Positions 63,989 through 64,000 of a stretch of DNA of 64,000 bases are shown one piece after another. The notes under the pieces are model-generated. The model did no database searches. It was not told the origin of the DNA and saw only the letters and a program-made list of their open reading frames with translations. The stretch comes from Zygnema cylindricum (lineage: Eukaryota; Streptophyta; Zygnematophyceae; Zygnematales; Zygnemataceae). The DNA lies in the NCBI GenBank assembly GCA_037447655.1, contig JBBHKE010001172.1, forward strand, positions 124,001-188,000, written 5' to 3'. The first letter of the stretch is position 1. Each line of letters starts with the position of its first letter. Position numbers and translations under genes: made by a program.

Positions 63989-64000
63989 CTGGGAGGGGAG

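Overview
This 64 kb window is nuclear DNA from a photosynthetic eukaryote, most likely a streptophyte alga or an early-diverging land plant. The evidence is spliceosomal introns, Copia elements, TRIM elements with the classic plant tRNA-iMet primer site, G-box-like CACGTGG promoter motifs, and an arsenite methyltransferase of the kind found in algae and non-seed plants. The species itself is an inference. The DNA is repeat-rich, with long (GA)n/(CT)n tracts and a 10-base N gap at 27045-27054.

Region by region. 1-8031: a TIR element (about 245 bp inverted ends) with a young, intact Copia element (Copia-1, 823-7239) nested inside. 8032-13330: repeat debris, including a complete TRIM element (TRIM-B, 9103-9684), a relic Copia 3' end (about 11003-11730) and a 730 bp purine tract. 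13331-19226: a decayed Copia element with both LTRs (Copia-2). 20870-22450: a degraded relative of the first TIR element. 22690-26501: a truncated Copia element (Copia-3) abutting a gag fragment in the opposite orientation. 27055-46861: a tandem segmental duplication. Each unit carries, head to head, a gene for a proline-rich secreted protein (minus strand) and a FAD oxidoreductase with a C-terminal Rieske domain (plus strand). The secreted-protein gene is intact only in the second unit; both oxidoreductase copies are broken. 46862-55860: a small family of two-exon coiled-coil genes (two members head to head plus a 3' fragment), a solo LTR, and the remnant of a HAT/TPR-repeat gene. 57937-64000: an arsenite methyltransferase gene on the minus strand, seven exons visible, with introns full of microsatellites.

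Most notable observation: three LTR insertions of TRIM type (two complete, one solo LTR) each carry a tRNA-like cloverleaf with recognisable Pol III A and B boxes at the same relative position and in sense orientation inside a 224-249 bp LTR. They have PBS, polypurine tract and 5 bp target duplications, so they are not SINEs. The layout is analogous to Cassandra elements, which carry a 5S RNA promoter in the LTR, but uses a tRNA-like module. Two of them inserted reciprocally in the two units of the segmental duplication, so each unit supplies the other's empty site.

Second-tier observations: Copia elements whose primer site matches the anticodon-loop half of initiator tRNA and whose gag frame begins inside the LTR; a 21 bp minisatellite that multiplies a 5' splice site; a novel Trp/Cys-rich secreted protein; an unclassified 1220 bp insertion; and a one-base deletion shared by both oxidoreductase copies, showing that the gene was already damaged before it was duplicated.
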